Shown in pieces: positions 60,867 through 64,000 of a stretch of 64,000 nt of DNA. Within the stretch, counting starts at the first letter, position 1. The number at the start of each line of letters is the position of its first letter. Origin of the DNA: DATAVB01 sp040414495 (GTDB lineage: Bacteria; Actinomycetota; Actinomycetes; Mycobacteriales; QHCD01). Both the position numbers and the translations under genes were made by a program. Location of the stretch: assembly GCA_040414495.1 (NCBI GenBank), contig JBEDUI010000285.1:17360-81359 (forward strand). The letters are read 5' to 3'. The notes under the pieces were generated by a model. That model was not told the DNA's origin. It saw only the letters and a program-made list of their open reading frames with translations, and searched no databases.

Positions 60867-61313
60867 ATGGATACCAGGATTTCCCATACCAGGATTTCGC
60901 AGAATCGATTGTCCTCGCCCGTATCCCAGGTCATGCTCACCGCTCCGAATTCGGTCGAACGGCACGCACACCTGGCGACGGCACGCTATCTGATGCGGCT
61001 GGCGAAACAGGCCGCGATCGTTGTTCTGGACGACCGCTCGCCGCGCGTGCCGGTGGGTGTTCTCGCGGAGGGAGACGTTGTGGCTGCGGTCGCGCACGGA
61101 AAAGACCCGAACGAGGCTTGCGTAGCCGACATTGTTGTGAAACAACCGCTCAGTGTGGAGAGCGCGGCGAGCGTGCGGGATGCAGCACTTGCCATGCTCA
61201 CGAATGGGGTGAAATATCTCCCTGTCGTCGACGGGGAACAGCTTGTGGGAATTGTTGCGGTACGGGACGTGCACAACGGTTTTGATGTACGTATCTCCCC
61301 TCGCGAGGAGTGA
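60867..61313 (+). CDS. CBS-domain-pair protein
   Basis: 148 residues from ATG 60867 forming one Bateman module: SSPVSQVMLTAPNSVERHAHLATARYLMRLAKQAAIVVLDDRSPRVPVGVLAEGDVVAAVA, then VADIVVKQPLSVESAASVRDAALAMLTNGVKYLPVVDGEQLVGIVAVRDVHNGF. CBS pairs bind adenine nucleotides and usually regulate a partner. TAGGTGA about 6 nt upstream supports this start. It is followed 2 bp later by an uncharacterised protein, its likely partner. In actinobacteria such small CBS proteins often belong to hypoxia or dormancy regulons; there is no direct sign of that here. Confidence 0.85.
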   Translation: MDTRISHTRISQNRLSSPVSQVMLTAPNSVERHAHLATARYLMRLAKQAAIVVLDDRSPRVPVGVLAEGDVVAAVAHGKDPNEACVADIVVKQPLSVESAASVRDAALAMLTNGVKYLPVVDGEQLVGIVAVRDVHNGFDVRISPREE

Positions 61314-61315
61314 GC

Positions 61316-61807
61316 ATGCTTCGTCACGATACGGCGACGCCGCCGCAGACACGGATTGTGGATATCGGCTGCGCCTTGGATCTTTTGGCGGCCGCCGTGA
61401 TGCAACGGGGAGAGCATCACGTGTACGAGCCGGTCTGGATTGATGGGCCGAATTACCTCAGCTGCCTCTACGCGAATCGGGGTGCGCCGGCCTGCCTGGT
61501 CGGGCACGCGCTCGCGCACGCGACCGTGCCGGTCGATGATCTGGTGGCGCTGCGCGATGACAGCGTGCTGGATCTCTATCGGGAAGATAGGTTGCCGGTC
61601 ACATTGACGCTGGGCGCGCTGCTTGTGCTGCATGAGGCGCAGCGGTGTCAGGACAGCGGTTGGCCGTGGGGCGAGGTGCTCGCGCATGCGACCGAGGTGG
61701 CGGGCCGATACCTCGGCCTGCAGCCGGACACGGTCGTTGACCGCTCGATCCAGCTGTCGGACGTGACCGAGCTGACGATCGCGGTCGGTGCTGGCGACGT
61801 CGCTTAG
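61316..61807 (+). CDS. Uncharacterised protein coupled to the CBS protein; C-terminus meets MITE-like copy B
   Basis: 163 residues, family not recognised. It reads as a mostly helical soluble protein: IVDIGCALDLLAAAVMQRGEHHVYEPVWIDGPNYLSCLYANRGAPACLVGHALAHATVPVDDLVAL, then LGALLVLHEAQRCQDSGWPWGEVLAHATEVA. GAGGAG lies 7 nt before the ATG, inside the end of the CBS gene, so the two are co-expressed. Its TAG stop (61805-61807) is partly made from the first bases of the MITE-like element (which starts at 61806), so the original C-terminus may have been longer or different. Confidence 0.65.
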   Translation: MLRHDTATPPQTRIVDIGCALDLLAAAVMQRGEHHVYEPVWIDGPNYLSCLYANRGAPACLVGHALAHATVPVDDLVALRDDSVLDLYREDRLPVTLTLGALLVLHEAQRCQDSGWPWGEVLAHATEVAGRYLGLQPDTVVDRSIQLSDVTELTIAVGAGDVA

Positions 61808-62056
61808 GGCGTGTTTCTTAAATCCTCGGCCTGCTGCGCGGTGCCCAGACGACTGACACGCTCCCACCCACCACCCCGGCGGCCTAGCGTTGTCGTCGTC
61901 GCCGATACAACACCGGTATCGGCTCGCTGTGTCTTGCGGGAACACCCGCACCCGGGCTGTCTTGCGGGACACCCGCACCCGGGCTGCCTTGCCGGACCGC
62001 CGCAGCACCTACAGCGATCACCGCCCGGAACGGCCAGGATTCAAGAAACACGCTCT
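61806..62056. mobile_element. MITE-like repeat, copy B (251 bp)
   Basis: Left arm AGGGCGTGTTTCTTAAATCC (61806 onward) and right arm at 62036-62056 pair over 21 bp with two mismatches. The interior matches copy A reversed (CGGCCTGCTGCGCGGTGCCC, GTTGTCGTCGTCGCCG, CTGCCTTGCCGGACCGCCGC and others). It also contains a local duplication, CTTGCGGGACACCCGCACCC type, at about 61933 and 61960. TA dinucleotides flank GGGCG...GCTC on both sides, consistent with a TA target duplication. Confidence 0.75.
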
Positions 62057-62186
62057 AGGTTTTCCGGCGATTTCCGTATCAGTCACGAATTCGGTGTTGC
62101 TGCATTATTGATTTGCGGTGGCTGTTGAATTGTGACGCGCAAGTTTCGTAGGTTTGAGCGGTAGGACATAACTGCGGGGCTCGCCT

Positions 62187-62417
62187 GTGGACGGTGACGC
62201 CATGGTCCTCCAACACCATCACCGACCGGTACAGCCGACCGGTCACGAGACATTTTGGTTCGCGGTCGCTATCGCGATAATTGCTGCTTTTGGTTTTCTT
62301 TTGTGGTTGGTGATCTGGCTGAGCAACACGAACGGCCCGACGTCGGATCACCCGAATCCACAGCCGCACGCGATGGCCTACGTGGCATTGCACGACATAG
62401 ACCATCTGCTCAGGTAA
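62187..62417 (+). CDS. Small single-pass membrane protein, uncharacterised
   Basis: 76 residues with one strong transmembrane helix (TFWFAVAIAIIAAFGFLLWLVIWLS, about 22-46) between a short N-terminal part and a His/Pro-rich C-terminal tail (NTNGPTSDHPNPQPHAMAYVALHDIDHLLR). No family recognised. The GTG at 62187 has no ribosome site and ATG 62202 is a possible start. The hydrophobic pattern and intact frame argue for a real gene. Confidence 0.45.
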   Translation: MDGDAMVLQHHHRPVQPTGHETFWFAVAIAIIAAFGFLLWLVIWLSNTNGPTSDHPNPQPHAMAYVALHDIDHLLR

Positions 62418-62474
62418 AGGCCATTACCGGCCACATTCGCGGACGGCACGGCACACCGTGGCTACGATCGGGCG

Positions 62475-63329
62475 GTGAATTTCGCCGGGCCTGATTCCAT
62501 TCTGTCGACCGGCAGCATCGCGTTCGGTGCCGCGAAGCTGTCGCTGGCCGCCGAACCCGACGACGCCGCGGCGCTGGCGACGATTCGGGCCGCGTTGGAC
62601 GCTGGCGTACGAATGATCGACACCGCGCTGGCCTATACGACAGTGACCGACGAATCGCACAGCGAAGCCCTGCTGACCAAGGCATTGCGCGACTACGACC
62701 GGCGCGATGAGGTTCTGATCGCCACCAAGGGCGGGCATTTCCGGGCCGGAGCACGCGAGTTCCCCGTCGACGGGCGACCGGAGACGTTGCGACGGCACTG
62801 CGATATCAGCCTGCGCACCCTCGGGGTGGAACGAATAGGCCTGTACTACCTGCATCATCCCGATCCGGCCGTTCCGTTCACCGACAGCATCGGCGCCCTG
62901 CATGACCTGCGGCAGGCCGGAAAGATCGGCTTGATCGGGATTTCGAATGTCGACATTGGACAGATTGAAACGGCATCGACGATCGCGCGGATCGACGCCG
63001 TACAGAATCATTTCTCGCTCTACGACGAGCGCGACCGTAAGACGCTGGAGTACTGCACCGAACACGGCATCGCCTACCTCGCGTACTCCCCGCTGCATGG
63101 CGACCAGGCGCAGCGGCTGGCCGGACCGGTGGGCACGATCGCGGCCCGGCACGGGGTCTCGGCGGCGCGGGTCGTGCTCGCGTGGAACCTGCGCCAGTCG
63201 CCGCTACTGCGCTGCATCGTCGGGGCCACCCGACCGGTCACCATCGAGGACTCGGTTCGCGCGGCCGACCTCGTACTGACCGAGGAGGACCTGACGACGC
63301 TTGGACGAGTACGCGATTTCCGGTCGTAA
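62475..63329 (+). CDS. Aldo/keto reductase
   Basis: 284-residue AKR TIM barrel. The catalytic tetrad region is visible: Asp in RMIDTALAYT (the usual Asp-x4-Tyr), Lys in VLIATKGGHFR, and His in LYYLHHPDPAVPF. The NADPH-binding end reads QSPLLRCIVGATRPVTIEDSVRAADLVLTEEDLTTL. It reduces aldehydes or keto groups with NADPH; the substrate is unknown. TACGAT lies 6 nt before the GTG start, so it is probably leaderless. Confidence 0.9.
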   Translation: MNFAGPDSILSTGSIAFGAAKLSLAAEPDDAAALATIRAALDAGVRMIDTALAYTTVTDESHSEALLTKALRDYDRRDEVLIATKGGHFRAGAREFPVDGRPETLRRHCDISLRTLGVERIGLYYLHHPDPAVPFTDSIGALHDLRQAGKIGLIGISNVDIGQIETASTIARIDAVQNHFSLYDERDRKTLEYCTEHGIAYLAYSPLHGDQAQRLAGPVGTIAARHGVSAARVVLAWNLRQSPLLRCIVGATRPVTIEDSVRAADLVLTEEDLTTLGRVRDFRS

Positions 63330-63404
63330 CCGGGCTACTGGGTTACGGACCGGCGTACCCGCTGGCACAGTAGTCGGGAACAGCGCGACGAACGGGGTGT
63401 GCTC

Positions 63405-64000
63405 ATGGCGATCGTGACGCGGGGTTTCCGGGGACGGCGACGTGAGGAGGACGCGAAGCTACCGCCGGGCCAGTACCTGACACCTGATTTTCCGGTGCTC
63501 TCAGCGGGGCCGACTCCCCGGATTCCGTTGGACCAGTGGGAATTCACGGTGACGACCGAATCGGGCGCGATGCACCGCTGGTCGTGGCCCGAGTTTCAGG
63601 CGCTGCCGAGCGAGACTCCGACCGTGGACATCCACTGCGTGACCCGGTGGTCGAAGCTCGGCACGAATTGGCAGGGCGTCTCGCTGGACGTATTGCTGGC
63701 CGACGTGGAAACCGCCGCCGACTACGCGTTGGTGCATTCCTACGGTGGCTACACCACCAACCTGCCGCTGGCCGATCTGCTCGACGGGCAGGCATGGGTG
63801 GCGTACCGATACGACGGCGAGGACCTGACCCCCGATCACGGCGGCCCGGCCCGGCTGCTCGTTCCGCGCCTGTATTTCTGGAAATCGGCGAAATGGGTGC
63901 AGGGCCTCCAGCTGCTGTTGCAGGACGAACCGGGCTTCTGGGAAACGCTCGGCTACCACGACTACGGAGACCCATGGCGCGAACAGCGGTATCAGGGCGA
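63405..64000 (+). CDS. Sulfite-oxidase-family molybdopterin oxidoreductase, N-terminal part (runs off window)
   Basis: 198 residues are visible and the frame is still open at the end of the window. The molybdopterin domain of the sulfite oxidase/MsrP family is recognisable: IPLDQWEFTVTTESGAMHRWSWPEFQALPSETPTVDIHCVTRWSKLGTNWQGVSLDVLLADV, with the molybdenum-ligand Cys in DIHCVTRWS. HSYGGYTTNLPLADLLDGQAWVAYRYDGEDLTPDHGGPARLLVPRLYFWKSAKWVQGLQLL follows. No signal peptide at the start (MAIVTRGFRGRRREED), so it is probably cytosolic. Such proteins in actinobacteria are usually near the family size of about 200 residues, so only a few residues may be missing. Confidence 0.88.
   Translation, partial: MAIVTRGFRGRRREEDAKLPPGQYLTPDFPVLSAGPTPRIPLDQWEFTVTTESGAMHRWSWPEFQALPSETPTVDIHCVTRWSKLGTNWQGVSLDVLLADVETAADYALVHSYGGYTTNLPLADLLDGQAWVAYRYDGEDLTPDHGGPARLLVPRLYFWKSAKWVQGLQLLLQDEPGFWETLGYHDYGDPWREQRYQG

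Overview
High-GC (roughly 65% by eye) chromosomal DNA of an actinobacterium. Supporting signs are the argG-argH-mpg-tyrS gene order, a furA-katG pair, an F420-type LLM oxidoreductase, an MmyB-like XRE regulator, a large LuxR (LAL-type) regulator, Tat substrates, frequent GTG starts, and several genes whose start codon sits 6 nt after a TANNNT -10 box (leaderless transcripts). I cannot name the genus from sequence alone. Both window edges cut genes: argG at the left and a sulfite-oxidase-family gene at the right.

Layout. 0-4.3 kb holds arginine biosynthesis (argG end, argH), a 3-methyladenine glycosylase and tyrS, closed by a perfect 15-bp hairpin. 4.5-7.15 kb holds furA-katG with a textbook terminator. 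7.2-14.1 kb is accessory: a VOC protein, a tyrosine-phosphatase-like protein, a gamma-glutamyltransferase-like protein with an altered nucleophile, an XRE regulator divergent from an LLM oxidoreductase across a perfect palindrome, and a secreted phospholipase-C-type phosphoesterase. 14.4-18.2 kb encodes a heterodimeric ABC exporter with strongly asymmetric ATP sites. 18.5-28 kb is a carbohydrate island: GH127, a Gfo/Idh/MocA oxidoreductase, an idonate/gluconate dehydrogenase pair, a PEP-mutase-family protein, GH106 and a secreted GH18. 28-29.5 kb has a TetR/DUF2867 divergent pair and an ArsC-like protein.

29.5-35.2 kb is the most unusual part. A HerA-class P-loop ATPase is followed by a zinc-ribbon protein and a two-TM membrane protein that resembles a T4SS coupling protein (VirD4/TraD) with a lost P-loop. 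Two DnaA-box-like 9-mers lie between the first and second genes. A DUF89 phosphatase-like gene converges on the module. 36.5-37.7 kb is almost gene-free and carries degenerate repeats and a long hairpin.

37.7-54 kb returns to sugars: a PhyH dioxygenase, an LplB/LplC-type ABC importer with its binding lipoprotein, GH38, a YjhG/YagF-type aldonate dehydratase divergent from an enolase-superfamily dehydratase, an SDR, a TIM-barrel isomerase/epimerase and a second Gfo/Idh/MocA protein. Together with the 18.5-28 kb island this suggests breakdown of plant or host glycans (arabinose, rhamnose, mannose), uptake of the oligosaccharides, and oxidation/dehydration of the resulting aldonic acids. The final aldolase and semialdehyde dehydrogenase steps are not in the window.

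54-64 kb holds TrmO with a divergent TetR gene, a MarR/NmrA-type pair, a lipoprotein-hemerythrin operon, a large LuxR regulator, a CBS-domain pair and an aldo/keto reductase.

Two families of non-coding repeats run through the window. The first is a MITE-like element (10194-10382, 61806-62056, and an internally deleted copy at 54026-54079) whose terminal arms differ between copies yet match within each copy. The second is a family of long hairpins built on a TGATCATG core (14141-14202, 18291-18366, 36789-36852).
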